From Sulfurisoma sp963709555 (GTDB lineage: Bacteria; Pseudomonadota; Gammaproteobacteria; Burkholderiales; Rhodocyclaceae): DNA of 64,000 nucleotides. The number at the start of each line of letters is the position of its first letter. Within the stretch, counting starts at the first letter, position 1. The translations under genes were made by a program, and so were the position numbers. The stretch covers positions 208,100-272,099 of the forward strand of contig CAVPWR010000002.1 of NCBI GenBank assembly GCA_963709555.1. Direction: 5' to 3'. Below the pieces are notes generated by a model. That model did no database searches. It was not told the DNA's origin and saw nothing but the letters and a program-made list of their open reading frames with translations. Shown piece by piece: positions 22,086-34,771 of this stretch.

Positions 22086-22963
22086 CGGAACACCACCGTC
22101 TTGTTGCCGTGGACCAGCACGCGGTCCTCGAGGTGGTAGCGCAGGCCGCGCGCCAGCACGGTCTTCTCGATGTCCTTGCCGTAGCGCACCATGTCGTCGG
22201 GCGAGTCGGAGTGGTCGATGCGGATCACGTCCTGTTCGATGATCGGCCCCTGGTCGAGCTCGGCGGTGACGTAGTGGCAGGTGGCGCCGATCAGCTTGAC
22301 GCCGCGCGCGTAGGCCTGGTGGTAGGGCTTGGCGCCGACGAAGCTGGGCAGGAAGCTGTGGTGGATGTTGAGGATCTTGCCCGGGTGCGCGGCGCAGAGG
22401 TCGGGCGAGAGGATCTGCATGTAGCGCGCCAGCACCATGGTGTCGCCGTGCGACTCCTCGAACAGGCGCTGCACCTCGGCATAGGCCTGCGGCTTGTTCT
22501 CCGCCGTGACCGGCACGTGGTGGAAGGGAATGCCGTGCCACTCGACGAAACCCTTGAAGGTGTCGTGGTTCGAGATGACGCAGGGAATTTCGATGTCGAG
22601 TTCCTTCGACTGCCAGCGCGCCAGCAGGTCGTAGAGGCAATGTTCCTGCTTCGACACCATGATCACCACGCGCTTCTTCACCGCGCTGTCGCTGATCTTC
22701 CAGTCCATTTCGAGCTCGCGCGCGATCGGCGAAAAGCGCTCGCGGAACTCGGTGAGCATGAAGGGCAGCGAGTCGGCCTTCACTTCGATGCGCATGAAGT
22801 AGCGCGCGGGCCTGCCACCGTTGGCTTCGTCGCCCTCGTCCGAATGGAAGCTCGATTCGAGGATCCAGCCCTTGTGCTCGGCGATGAAGCCGGTGACGCG
22901 CGCGATGATGCCGGATCGGTCGGGGCAGGAGGCGGCGAGGGTGTAGTAGCGGTCGCGATGCAT
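22082..22963 (-). CDS. purU: Formyltetrahydrofolate deformylase
   Basis: A 293-residue enzyme hydrolysing 10-formyl-tetrahydrofolate to formate and tetrahydrofolate, supplying formate for purine synthesis and balancing folate pools. An N-terminal ACT domain (CPDRSGIIARVTGFIAEHKG, residues 13–32) precedes the formyltransferase-like domain with the catalytic region ILNIHHSFLPSFVGAKPYHQ near residue 225 and the ISNHD motif near 133. Its 5' side is a 348-base gap filled by the structured repeat at 23033–23287, which would form part of its leader if it is read through from thrH. Confidence 0.92.
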   Translation of the reverse strand: MHRDRYYTLAASCPDRSGIIARVTGFIAEHKGWILESSFHSDEGDEANGGRPARYFMRIEVKADSLPFMLTEFRERFSPIARELEMDWKISDSAVKKRVVIMVSKQEHCLYDLLARWQSKELDIEIPCVISNHDTFKGFVEWHGIPFHHVPVTAENKPQAYAEVQRLFEESHGDTMVLARYMQILSPDLCAAHPGKILNIHHSFLPSFVGAKPYHQAYARGVKLIGATCHYVTAELDQGPIIEQDVIRIDHSDSPDDMVRYGKDIEKTVLARGLRYHLEDRVLVHGNKTVVFR

Positions 22964-23032
22964 GTCAGTTCCGTGGGGCTGCGTGTTGGCGGCGAGAGGC
23001 GAAGCGCCACGTGCGTTGGGCTGCGGCGCACG

Positions 23033-23287
23033 CCCGGGGTGTCGGGTAGCCGGCCCTGCTCATGTCCCCCGAATCGGGCTGAGCCCGATTCTCCTCCTTT
23101 ACTTCGCTGGTCCGGCTACCCGACACCCCGGGCGGGGCATGCTGGTGCCTTGCCGGGGAGAACAAGCTGCCAAGTTTCCCGATGGAAGCGCTGGGGTGCT
23201 CTGCGCAGCGAAGTAAAGGAGGAGGTGGCGTCCAGCGGACGCCGCCGGGGGACATGAGCGGAGTAGAGCACCCCAGTGATTCCATCG
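23033..23287 (-). repeat. Structured intergenic repeat, copy A
   Basis: Fills most of the 348-base gap between thrH and purU. Arms in order: a 23033–23053 pairs perfectly (21 bp) with a' 23112–23132; b 23058–23071 pairs with b' 23246–23259; c 23091–23109 pairs with c' 23206–23224 (19 bp, perfect); d 23180–23202 pairs with d' 23265–23287 (21 of 23). Small hairpins sit at 23072–23090 and 23227–23243. Hairpins a/a' and d/d' therefore carry loops that are complementary to each other. Open frames within it (84 and 114 codons) are by-products. A second copy is at 25932–26247. Confidence 0.85.
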
Positions 23288-23311
23288 TGCACCGAAGACC
23301 CGCAGTCATCC

Positions 23312-23920
23312 CTAAATCCGTGTCGAAGCCTTGTCGATCTCGGCGCGCAGCTCGGCGTAGTTCATCGTCACCGGGAACTGCGGGAACTCGTCGATCACGT
23401 TCTGCGGCGGATGGAACAGGATGCCGGCGTGGGCCTCGCCCAGCATGGCCGTGTCGTTGTAGGAATCGCCGGCAGCGATGACCTTGAATTGCAGTTCCTT
23501 GAAGCGCTGCACCGATTCCTTCTTCTGGTTGGGCATGCGCAGGTGGTAATTCACCAGGTAACCGGCGGCGTCGGCTTCGAGCTTGTGGCAGAACAGAGCC
23601 GGGTAACCCAGCTGCGCCATCAGCGGCATGGCGAACTCGTAGAAGGTGTCGGAGAGGATGATGACCTGGAAATCGCGGCGCAGATCATCCAGAAATTGCC
23701 TGGCGCCGGCCATCGGCCCCATGTCGGAGATCACTTTCTGGATGTCGGGCAGGCCGAGCTTGTGCTGCTTGAGCAGGTCGAGCCGGTACTTCATCAGCAC
23801 GTCGTAGTCCGGCTCGTCGCGGGTGGTGCGGCGCAGTTCGGGAATGCCGGTGCGTTCGGCGAATTCGATCCAGATTTCGGGGACGAGGACCCCTTCGAGG
23901 TCGAGACAAACCAGCTGCAC
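23312..23920 (-). CDS. thrH: Phosphoserine phosphatase/homoserine phosphotransferase ThrH
   Basis: A 202-residue HAD-superfamily enzyme. The nucleophile motif is CLDLEGVLVPEIW at the N-terminus, with the ThrH-type DLEGV; motif II is IILSDTFYEF near residue 89 and motif III/IV is VIAAGDSYNDTAML near residue 150. Pseudomonas ThrH dephosphorylates phosphoserine and can transfer the phosphate to homoserine. It is transcribed toward purU, with repeat copy A in the intervening gap, and lies 38 bases downstream of the ABC-F gene. Confidence 0.9.
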   Translation of the reverse strand: MQLVCLDLEGVLVPEIWIEFAERTGIPELRRTTRDEPDYDVLMKYRLDLLKQHKLGLPDIQKVISDMGPMAGARQFLDDLRRDFQVIILSDTFYEFAMPLMAQLGYPALFCHKLEADAAGYLVNYHLRMPNQKKESVQRFKELQFKVIAAGDSYNDTAMLGEAHAGILFHPPQNVIDEFPQFPVTMNYAELRAEIDKASTRI

Positions 23921-23958
23921 GGCGGACTCCTGGACGAAAGCGACGGAATAATGCGATT

Positions 23959-25861
<1,903 letters not shown>

Positions 25862-25931
25862 GTCGGTTGCTTGACCACGCTTCGCACTGCCTGGCGGGCA
25901 AGGCACGGCATATGTTGGACATTGGGGCGCG

Positions 25932-26247
25932 CCAAGGGTGGCGGATAGCCGGCACTGCTCATGTCATCCGGACCGGGCTGCGCCCGATCCTCCTTCTTTA
26001 CTTCGCTGTGCCGGCTACCCGCTGCCCTTGGCGGGACAGGCCGGTGCTTTGCCGGGACCAGCCGGCTACGACGCTTCCAGATCGGACCGGTGGGGTGCTC
26101 TGCATAGCGAAGTAAAGAAGGAGGCGGCGGTCGAAGACCGGCGCCGGGTGACATGAGCGGCGCAGAGCACCCCACCGGCCCGATCACGCACCAAACCCCG
26201 CGTGACATGAACGCAGTAGAGCACCCCAGTGGCCCTATCGCACACCA
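25932..26247 (-). repeat. Structured intergenic repeat, copy B, with partial duplication
   Basis: Fills the 397-base gap between the HDOD gene and the ABC-F gene, in the same orientation to transcription as copy A. Arms: a 25932–25955 with a' 26008–26031; d 26080–26103 with d' 26162–26185 (23 of 24 pair); c and c' are CTCCTTCTTTACTTCGCT and its reverse complement, 26104–26122. Arm sequences differ from copy A but change together. The last 47 bases of the unit (26146–26192) are repeated imperfectly at 26201–26247. No gene is visible in the gap. Confidence 0.85.
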
Positions 26248-26258
26248 GATATCGCTCC

Positions 26259-27491
26259 TCATCGCAGGGCAGTCAGCAAACCCTGCCAGCGCTCCCATTC
26301 CTCGCGGCAGGCATCGGGCACGGGAATGTTGGTCGGTACGGCGAGGCAGTCGAACGGCGCCAGCCCCTGCGCAATGCGTATGGCATGGGCGAGGCAGTCG
26401 TACCAGACGCGGTCGACATCGGGATGGCCGGCGACGGCGGCGTGGACCGCTTCGGGGAAGTCGAAGCGCTGCAGGTAGCGCTCCGACACCTGGCGGATCG
26501 GGCAGGGAAATATTTCCTGTTGCGCCTTGGCCTTGGTGATCGGATCGGCGCCCTTGCAGCGGGCAAGGTATTTCTCCATCAGCGCCGGGAAGGTCTCGGC
26601 CACGGCCAGCCAGCCGATGCCGGAAACGAGGCCGGTGGTGAAGGCCTCGTCGGCGAAGCGCTGCGGGATGTCGTGGGCCTCCAGCAGCGCGCGCATCGCC
26701 GCGCCGGTGGCGATGCCGTTCATCCAGAAGCCCTGGTAGTCGAAGCCGGGGCAGACACCCTTCTTGTAGCGCGACATCATCTCGGCGACGAAGACGACGC
26801 GGCGGACGAAGCCGGTGCCGAGCCGGGAGACGGCGGCCGGCACCGAGGCGGTCTTGCCGGCGGCGGCGAAGCGCGCGGCGTTGGCCGAATTGATCAGCGA
26901 GGCCGAGATCACCGGGTTGGGCTGGATCACGCTGGCCATGGTCCTGGCGTCGCCTTCCTCGGCGGCGGCCTCGACCTGGCGGAAGATGGAACCGGGGGTC
27001 GGCAGGCTGCCGTGCGACTCGACCGCTTCGAGGAACTCGCGCATCGAGGGCGTTTCATCGACCAGGCTCGGCCCCTCGATGATGGCCGACAGCAGTTCGA
27101 TCGCCGCCTCGCCGGCGCCGCCGACCTCGCGGTAAAAGGCATCGATGCTCGAACCGCCGGGGAACTTGCGGATCTCGACCGCCGGCGCTGCCCTGTCGCC
27201 GGCCAGCTGCAGCGCCGGCACCGCCTCCATGAAGCGGCCGTAGCCGTCGATCACCGTCCAGCAGCAGGCAGCCACCGCCGCGCCGAGCTCGGCGCGGAGC
27301 CAGCCGATCGCCGCCGGCGCCAGTTCGGCGATCGGCCGCCCCGGGTCGTGGCGCGGGTCGCCGCCGAGCGCGACCACCGCCGGCCAGGTCTCGCCGGCCG
27401 GGACGAAGGCGGCGATGACGCCGAAGCCGGGGCGGGCCGTGCCGTCGGCGCCGATTTCCAGTTCGAAGGTGCGGGGGTCCATGTGTTGCAT
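26259..27491 (-). CDS. HDOD-domain protein
   Basis: A protein of about 410 residues. The central and C-terminal region (HGSLPTPGSIFRQVEAAAEE near residue 165, then NPVISASLINSANAARFA and SVPAAVSRLGTGFVRRVVF) is an HDOD domain, a phosphohydrolase-like fold without complete HD catalytic residues that is usually regulatory. The first 150 residues I do not recognise. The ATG at 27491 overlaps the stop of the upstream ABC-F gene (TGATG), so its translation is probably coupled; ATG 27482 is an alternative. A role in signalling is inferred only from the domain. Confidence 0.75.
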   Translation of the reverse strand: MQHMDPRTFELEIGADGTARPGFGVIAAFVPAGETWPAVVALGGDPRHDPGRPIAELAPAAIGWLRAELGAAVAACCWTVIDGYGRFMEAVPALQLAGDRAAPAVEIRKFPGGSSIDAFYREVGGAGEAAIELLSAIIEGPSLVDETPSMREFLEAVESHGSLPTPGSIFRQVEAAAEEGDARTMASVIQPNPVISASLINSANAARFAAAGKTASVPAAVSRLGTGFVRRVVFVAEMMSRYKKGVCPGFDYQGFWMNGIATGAAMRALLEAHDIPQRFADEAFTTGLVSGIGWLAVAETFPALMEKYLARCKGADPITKAKAQQEIFPCPIRQVSERYLQRFDFPEAVHAAVAGHPDVDRVWYDCLAHAIRIAQGLAPFDCLAVPTNIPVPDACREEWERWQGLLTALR

Positions 27492-29110
27492 CACTCGACG
27501 CCGAGTGTATGCAGGTACTCGTCGTAGTTGCCGCGGTAGTCGACGTAGCTGCCGTCCTGCTTGATCTCGAGGATGCGCGTGGCCAGCGAGGAGACGAACT
27601 CGCGGTCGTGGGAGACGAAGACCAGCGTGCCCTCGTATTTCTCCAGCGCGGTGTTGAGCGACTCGATGGATTCCATGTCGAGGTGGTTGGTCGGCTCGTC
27701 GAGCACCAGCACGTTGGAATTGAGCAGCATCAGCTTGCCGAAGATCATGCGCCCCTGCTCGCCGCCGGAGATGACGCGCACCGGCTTCTTCACGTCGTCG
27801 CCGCCGAACAGCAGGCGGCCGAGCGTCTGCCGCATCAGCGTCTCGGCATCGGCGCCGTCGTAGCCGCCGGCGCGCACGTAGCCGGTGATCCACTCGGTCA
27901 GCGTCAGGTCGGAAGCGAAATCGGCGGCGTGGTCCTGGGCGTAGTAGCCGGGGCGGGCCTTCTCCGCCCACTTCAGGGTGCCGTGCTGCGCCGTCAGTTC
28001 GCCCATCAGCAGGCGCATCAGCGTGGTCTTGCCGACGCCGTTCTCGCCGATGACGGCCAGGCGGTCGCCGGCGTCCAGCGTCAGCGTGAGGTTCTTGATC
28101 ACCGGCAGCTTGGGGTCATGGCCGAATTGCAGCCGCTCGATTTCCAGCGCCTGGCGGTGCAGCTTCTCTTTCTCGTTCATGTCGAAGCGGATCCACGGGT
28201 ACTGGCGGCTTGAGGGCTTGACGTCCTCCACCTTGAGTTTCTCGATCTGCTTCTTGCGGCTGGTGGCCTGGCGCGCCTTGGCCTTGTGGGCGCTGAAGCG
28301 GCGCACGAATTCCTCGAGGTCGGCGATGCGATCCTTCGACTTGGCGTTCTGCGCGGCGATGCGCGCGCGCGCGGCGGTCGAGGCCTCCATGTATTCGTCG
28401 TAGCTGCCGGGATAGACCTGGATGGTGCGGTAGTCCAGGTCGGCCATGTGGGTGCACACCTGGTTGAGGAAGTGGCGGTCGTGGGAGATGATCACCATGG
28501 TCGAGTCGCGGCCGTTCAGGACGGTTTCGAGCCAGCGGATGGTGTTGATGTCGAGGTTGTTGGTCGGCTCGTCGAGCAGCAGGATGTCGGGGTTGGCGAA
28601 CAGCGCCTGCGCCAGCAGCACGCGCAGCTTCCAGCCCGGCGCCACCTCGCGCATCGGGCCGTTGTGCTTGTCGACCGGGATGTCCACGCCGAGCAGCAGC
28701 TCGCCGGCGCGCGCCTCGGCGTCGTAGCCGCCCATCTCGCCGAACTTCACCTCGAGCTCGGCGGCGTGCATGTAATCGTCCTCGGACGCCTCCGGATTGG
28801 CGTAGATCGCGTCCTTCTCCTGCATGCAGCGCCACATGTCCTCGTGGCCCATCATCACCACGTCGAGCACGCGGATGTCCTCGAAGCCGAACTGGTCCTG
28901 GCGCAGGTAGGCCATGCGCTCGTGGGTGTCCTTGGTGACGTTGCCGGCGGAGGCTTCGAGCTGGCCGCAGAGGATCTTCATGAAGGTCGACTTGCCGGCG
29001 CCGTTGGCGCCGATCAGGCCATAGCGGTTGCCGTCGCCGAACTTGACGGAGACGTTCTCGAACAGGGGCTTGGCCCCGAACTGGATGGTGATGTTGGAAG
29101 CGACGAGCAT
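27491..29110 (-). CDS. ABC-F ATPase, YbiT-like
   Basis: A soluble 539-residue ABC-F protein with two ATPase domains. Walker A: GLIGANGAGKST (near 35) and AVIGENGVGKTT (near 352). The first signature is degenerate (REVAPGWKLRVLLAQAL), the second intact (ISGGEQGRMIFGKLM); Walker B LLLDEPTNNLD and LVLDEPTNHLD. The first-domain insert with GHEDMWRCMQEKDAIYANPE and total length match E. coli YbiT. These factors bind the ribosomal E-site. The gene heads a unit with the HDOD gene; it starts about 195 bases from the divergent hemE. Confidence 0.88.
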   Translation of the reverse strand: MLVASNITIQFGAKPLFENVSVKFGDGNRYGLIGANGAGKSTFMKILCGQLEASAGNVTKDTHERMAYLRQDQFGFEDIRVLDVVMMGHEDMWRCMQEKDAIYANPEASEDDYMHAAELEVKFGEMGGYDAEARAGELLLGVDIPVDKHNGPMREVAPGWKLRVLLAQALFANPDILLLDEPTNNLDINTIRWLETVLNGRDSTMVIISHDRHFLNQVCTHMADLDYRTIQVYPGSYDEYMEASTAARARIAAQNAKSKDRIADLEEFVRRFSAHKAKARQATSRKKQIEKLKVEDVKPSSRQYPWIRFDMNEKEKLHRQALEIERLQFGHDPKLPVIKNLTLTLDAGDRLAVIGENGVGKTTLMRLLMGELTAQHGTLKWAEKARPGYYAQDHAADFASDLTLTEWITGYVRAGGYDGADAETLMRQTLGRLLFGGDDVKKPVRVISGGEQGRMIFGKLMLLNSNVLVLDEPTNHLDMESIESLNTALEKYEGTLVFVSHDREFVSSLATRILEIKQDGSYVDYRGNYDEYLHTLGVE

Positions 29111-29304
29111 GGCGGAGGACGTGTAGGGTGAGGCGAACCCGCGATTTTACGCCGCCGTGCCGCTACTGCCGAGTTTCCGGGGTTGCCGGGGATGTCGGGG
29201 ATTGGGTGGAGATTGGGCGGGGATTGGGCGGGGATCGCCCGGGGCAGGTCCCGGCATGGGCCGGCGAATGCGATAATCGTGGCCTATCTCATCGAGCCGC
29301 CGCC

Positions 29305-30372
29305 ATGACCCGACCCAAGAATGACAATTTCCTCCGCGCCCTGCTGCGCGAGCCGGTCGATTACACGCCCACCTGGCTGATGCGCCAGGCCGGCCGCTAC
29401 CTCCCGGAATACAACGAGACGCGCCGCCGTGCCGGCAACTTCCTCGCCCTGTGCAAGAATCCCGGCCTCGCCTGCGAGGTGACGCTGCAGCCGCTGGCGC
29501 GCTTTCAGCTCGACGCCGCGATCCTCTTTTCCGACATCCTCACCGTGCCCGACGCCATGGGTCTCGGCCTCTACTTCGCCGAGGGCGAGGGTCCGAAGTT
29601 CGAGCGGCCGCTGCGCGAGGAATGGGCGATCCGCGACCTCACCGCGCCCGATCCCGACGCCCACCTGCGCTACGTGCTCGACGCCGTGCGCGAGATTCGC
29701 CGTGCGCTCGACAACTCGGTGCCGCTGATCGGCTTCTCCGGCTCGCCTTTCACTCTGGCCTGCTACATGGTCGAAGGCGGCGGCTCGGACGATTTCCGCA
29801 CGGTCAAGACCATGCTCTACGACCGGCCGGATTTGCTGCACCACATCCTCGAGGTGAACGCGCAGGCGGTCACCGACTACCTCAACGCCCAGATCGAGGC
29901 CGGCGCCCAGGCCGTGCAGATCTTCGACACCTGGGGCGGGGCGCTGTCGCACGCCGCCTACCGCGAGTTCTCGCTCGCCTACATGCAGCGCGTGATCGAG
30001 GGGCTGATCAAGACCCACGATGGCGAGCGCGTGCCCTGCATCGTATTTACCAAGGGCGGCGGACAGTGGCTGGAGGCGATCGCTTCCATCGGCTGCGACG
30101 CCATCGGCGTCAACTGGACCACCGACCTGGGCGAAGCCCGTCGCCGCGTCGGCGACAAGGTCGCGCTGCAGGGCAACCTCGATCCCATGGCCTTGTTCTC
30201 TTCGGCCGAGGCCGTCGCCGGCGAAGCCAAGCGGGTGCTCGACAGTTTCGGCGCGGACGACGGCAGGTCCGGCCACGTCTTCAATCTCGGCCATGGCATC
30301 AACCAATACACCCCGCCAGAGCGGGTTTCAGTGCTGGTCGAGACGGTGCGCCATCACAGCAGGCGCCCCTAG
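29305..30372 (+). CDS. hemE: Uroporphyrinogen decarboxylase
   Basis: A 355-residue heme-pathway enzyme converting uroporphyrinogen III to coproporphyrinogen III. The N-terminal signature PTWLMRQAGRYLPEY (residues 22–36) holds the substrate-binding arginines, and the second signature GFSGSPFTLACYMVEGGGS is near residue 148; an aspartate in LFSDILTVPDAMGL is the catalytic site. ATG 29305 gives MTRPKNDNFLRALLREPVDY. The preceding 100 bases have short direct repeats of GATTGGGCGGGG (about 29198–29240). A hairpin follows the stop. Confidence 0.95.
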   Translation: MTRPKNDNFLRALLREPVDYTPTWLMRQAGRYLPEYNETRRRAGNFLALCKNPGLACEVTLQPLARFQLDAAILFSDILTVPDAMGLGLYFAEGEGPKFERPLREEWAIRDLTAPDPDAHLRYVLDAVREIRRALDNSVPLIGFSGSPFTLACYMVEGGGSDDFRTVKTMLYDRPDLLHHILEVNAQAVTDYLNAQIEAGAQAVQIFDTWGGALSHAAYREFSLAYMQRVIEGLIKTHDGERVPCIVFTKGGGQWLEAIASIGCDAIGVNWTTDLGEARRRVGDKVALQGNLDPMALFSSAEAVAGEAKRVLDSFGADDGRSGHVFNLGHGINQYTPPERVSVLVETVRHHSRRP

Positions 30373-30380
30373 GGCAGTGC

Positions 30381-30410
30381 CCCTTGCCGATGCCTGTGCG
30401 GCAAGGGTTT
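30381..30410 (+). terminator. Possible hemE terminator
   Basis: CCCTTGCCG (30381–30389), 9-base loop, CGGCAAGGG (30399–30407), followed by only three T, so a weak terminator. Confidence 0.5.
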
Positions 30411-30443
30411 CAGGGCGGCATAAAAATGTTGCGGGCAGTTGAC

Positions 30444-30452
30444 TTATGCACA
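30444..30452 (+). promoter_or_regulatory. DnaA-box match
   Basis: TTATGCACA fits the consensus TTATNCACA exactly; it stands alone, 170 bases before the inverted pair. Confidence 0.5.
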
Positions 30453-30622
30453 GAAATCCGCTTTGGCGCGCAGCCCGCCCGGTTTCCCGTGGCGGCGCCA
30501 AGGGGCGATTATGCAACTCGTTGATTTATAACGATTCTCGTATTGCACATTCATTACGCAAGTACTAGAAACACCTTATGGGCTGGGCAGTTAGCGCAGG
30601 TGCGCGGGGTTTGTTCACAAAC

Positions 30623-30645
30623 TTATCCACAGAATTTGTGGGTAA
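30623..30645. promoter_or_regulatory. Inverted pair of DnaA boxes
   Basis: TTATCCACA (30623–30631) and, on the other strand, TTACCCACA (30637–30645) face each other across 5 bases. They lie 60 bases before the priA start and could bring priA under DnaA control. Confidence 0.6.
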
Positions 30646-30704
30646 GCCAAAAAGCCTTTCCGACCATGCAATTACCACCGAAAAGCGAGGTCGAGTCGAG
30701 ATTC

Positions 30705-32737
<2,033 letters not shown>

Positions 32738-32738
<1 letters not shown>

Positions 32739-33547
32739 TGGAAAAGCCGCAACGCCTTCTCGATGCCGCCATTGCGATCTACCTGATCGCCGCCGTGCTG
32801 GTCGCGCTGCTGATCGCCCGTGGCATCGTTGCCGCGGCCGATGTCGAAACCGAGCTGGCGAGCCGGGACGCCAAGGCCAATGCCGCCGCGACCGCGAAAG
32901 CGCTCGACACCGAGATCGGCAATCTGCGCCACCTGGCGCGGGTGTTCGCCACCGAGCGCAAAACCCTGCTGCAGGACATCGCGGCGGCACCCGACCCCAA
33001 CGACTTTATCTTCGACCTGGCCGAGGCCGTCGCGCGCTGGTTCCCGCACACCTTGGCCTTCACCGTCGCCGACGGCCAGGGCGTGCCGCTGGTGACGGAC
33101 TTCAAGAACGGCATCGGACCGGTCTGCCTCGCCGATCTCAAGAAAAGCGCAGCCGGCAAGCTCGACAAGGTGCCGCTGCATGGCGCCGGCGGCATCAGCC
33201 ACCTCGACATCGTTGTGCCGGTGACCTTCCGTGACGGCAGGACGGGCAGCTTCATGGCCAGCTTCACCACCTCGGGCCTCGCCGGCCTGATGGGCGCCAG
33301 CGGCGATTCTCGCTTTGTTGTCAGCCTGGCGCCGTCCAATACACCCGTTGCGGCCAACGAGTTTCTCGCGCCGGTACCAGCGACCGACCTGCTGATCCGC
33401 GTCCGCCTCGACCCCAAATACCTCGAGGGCATCGAGAACGTGCGCCGGCGCGATCTGCTGATCTACGTCGGCGGCTTCGCCGCCTTCTCTCTGTTCGGTG
33501 TCGGCGTGCTGCTCTGGGCGCGCCTGCGCCGGCCTGCCGGCTCCTAA
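32738..33547 (+). CDS. Membrane protein with extracytoplasmic sensor-like domain
   Basis: A 269-residue protein with an N-terminal membrane helix (about 13–33), a periplasmic domain of about 190 residues, and a C-terminal helix (about 240–260) ending in basic residues. The arrangement, with a helical segment TAKALDTEIGNLRHLARVFATE then a PAS-like alpha/beta region, resembles Cache/CHASE sensor modules, but no cytoplasmic output domain follows. I do not recognise the family. Its ATG overlaps the priA stop, and its stop overlaps the convergent MFS gene by 3 bases. Confidence 0.65.
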
Positions 33548-34771
33548 GCGCGGGCGCCGCGCAAGTACCAGCCGTAGCTCGCCGCCTGCAGCAGCACGAG
33601 CACGACGAAGGTCCACTGGAAGGCATCGCGCTGGCCGTAGCCGCCGGCCGATAGCGCATCGACCAGCGCGCCGAAACCCCATTGCAGTCCGAAGGCGCCG
33701 GCGAAGGCGCCCAGGTTGAGCGCGGTATTGACGCGACCGGCGAGGGCCGCCGGGAACTGCGCCTGCAGCAGGGCGTAGGCAAGATTGCCGACCGAGAACA
33801 CCAGTCCGACGAAGAACCAGGTGGCCTGGGTCGGCAGCAGGTCGAGGGCGATGGCGGCGTTGGCCGCCACGCCCAGGCCCATGCCGACGAGCAGGATGCG
33901 TTCGGGCGGAATGCCGCGGCGCTTGAGCGGAATGACGAAGAAGGCGATGGCGAGGAAGCCCGCCAGCATGGCGATGCCGGTGAGCAGCAGGTGGAAGGCG
34001 GCGGCATCGCGACCCAGGCCGTTGAAATGCATCAGCCACGGCACGGCCCACAGCCCCTGTACGGCCATGAAGCCGCCGACGATCATCGCTGTCTGCGGCG
34101 CGTAGCGCCAGAAAACGCGGCTGTCGCAGGATCGCGCCGAGGCCGCGCAACTGTTCCGCCACCGTGTCGCCGGCGCCGTCCAGGTGGATACCGCTACGTA
34201 TAACTTTTTCCCTTTCGGGCGTGGAGAAAATCGCCGCGGCGGCCAGCAGCGCCAGCGCGGCCAGGGCGAAGAACACGCCGCGCCAGCCCGCGACGGGCAG
34301 GATCCAGCCCAGCGGCGTGGTGGCGGTCAGCGCGCCAAGGCCGCCGGCGGCCATCACCGCGGCGTTGAGCGAGGCCTGGCGCTCGGCCGGAAACCACAGC
34401 GAGAAGGCCTTGAACGAGGCCATCAGGCAGGCCGAGACGCCGAGGCCGATCAGTGCCCGTGCCGTGGCCAGCCCGACGAGGCTGCTGCCGAGCGCGAAGA
34501 AGGCGCTGCCGGCGGCGGCGATCAGCAGCAGCGCCGCCTCGACCCGGCGCGGGCCGTAGCGGTCGAGCAGCAGTCCCAGCGGCAGCTGGAAGGCGCCGAA
34601 GGCGAGCAGGTAGGCGGAGGTCAGCAGGCCGAGGTCGGCGGCCGAGACGCCGAGGTCGCGGGTGAGTTCAGGCGCGATGACGGCATTGACGTTGCGCAGC
34701 AGGTAGGAGAGGTAGTAGCCGGCGGCGAACGGCAGGAAAACGCGCAGCCAGGGATTGGCGCGGTCAGTCAT
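33544..34771 (-). CDS. MFS transporter, frame interrupted
   Basis: An inner-membrane permease of about 408 residues with around 12 helices. It has PFAAGYYLSYLLRNVNAVIAP in helix 1 and a motif A-like LLDRYGPRRVEAALL loop; it belongs to the same broad group as the MFS gene at 10570. One extra T in the TTTT run near 34116 breaks the frame between RQPRF and WRYAPQTAMIVGGF. The start overlaps the ROK kinase stop by 8 bases, so transporter and kinase probably form an operon; a sugar substrate is a reasonable guess but unproven. Confidence 0.8.

Larger units (their letters stand above)
30373..30704. other. hemE–priA gap with terminator and DnaA boxes
   Basis: This 332-base gap contains no convincing gene. 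It holds a hairpin after hemE, three DnaA-box matches (30444–30452, 30623–30631, 30637–30645), and an AT-rich stretch near 30515–30560. Confidence 0.7.

Noticed and set aside
22962..23309. Open frames of 84 and 114 codons in repeat A that resemble those of 82 and 146 codons in repeat B.
   Set aside because: The similarity between the copies follows paired arms and structure on both strands; the frames have no ribosome-binding sites and are read in both orientations. They are by-products of the repeat.
26146..26247. Tandem 47-base units as a CRISPR array.
   Set aside because: There are only two imperfect units separated by 8 bases, belonging to the structured repeat; no cas genes are present.
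27446..27470. AAATCGGCGCCGACGGCACGG in the HDOD gene as a repeat copy.
   Set aside because: It lacks the AAAGTCGG core and could be ordinary coding sequence (EIGADGTARP); too uncertain to list.
29198..29240. Short G-rich direct repeats before hemE.
   Set aside because: Three imperfect GATTGGGCGGGG-like units are too few and too simple to call a functional element.
30444..30645. The DnaA boxes as the chromosomal origin.
   Set aside because: Only three boxes, no dnaA, dnaN or gidA nearby and no clear AT-rich 13-mer array.
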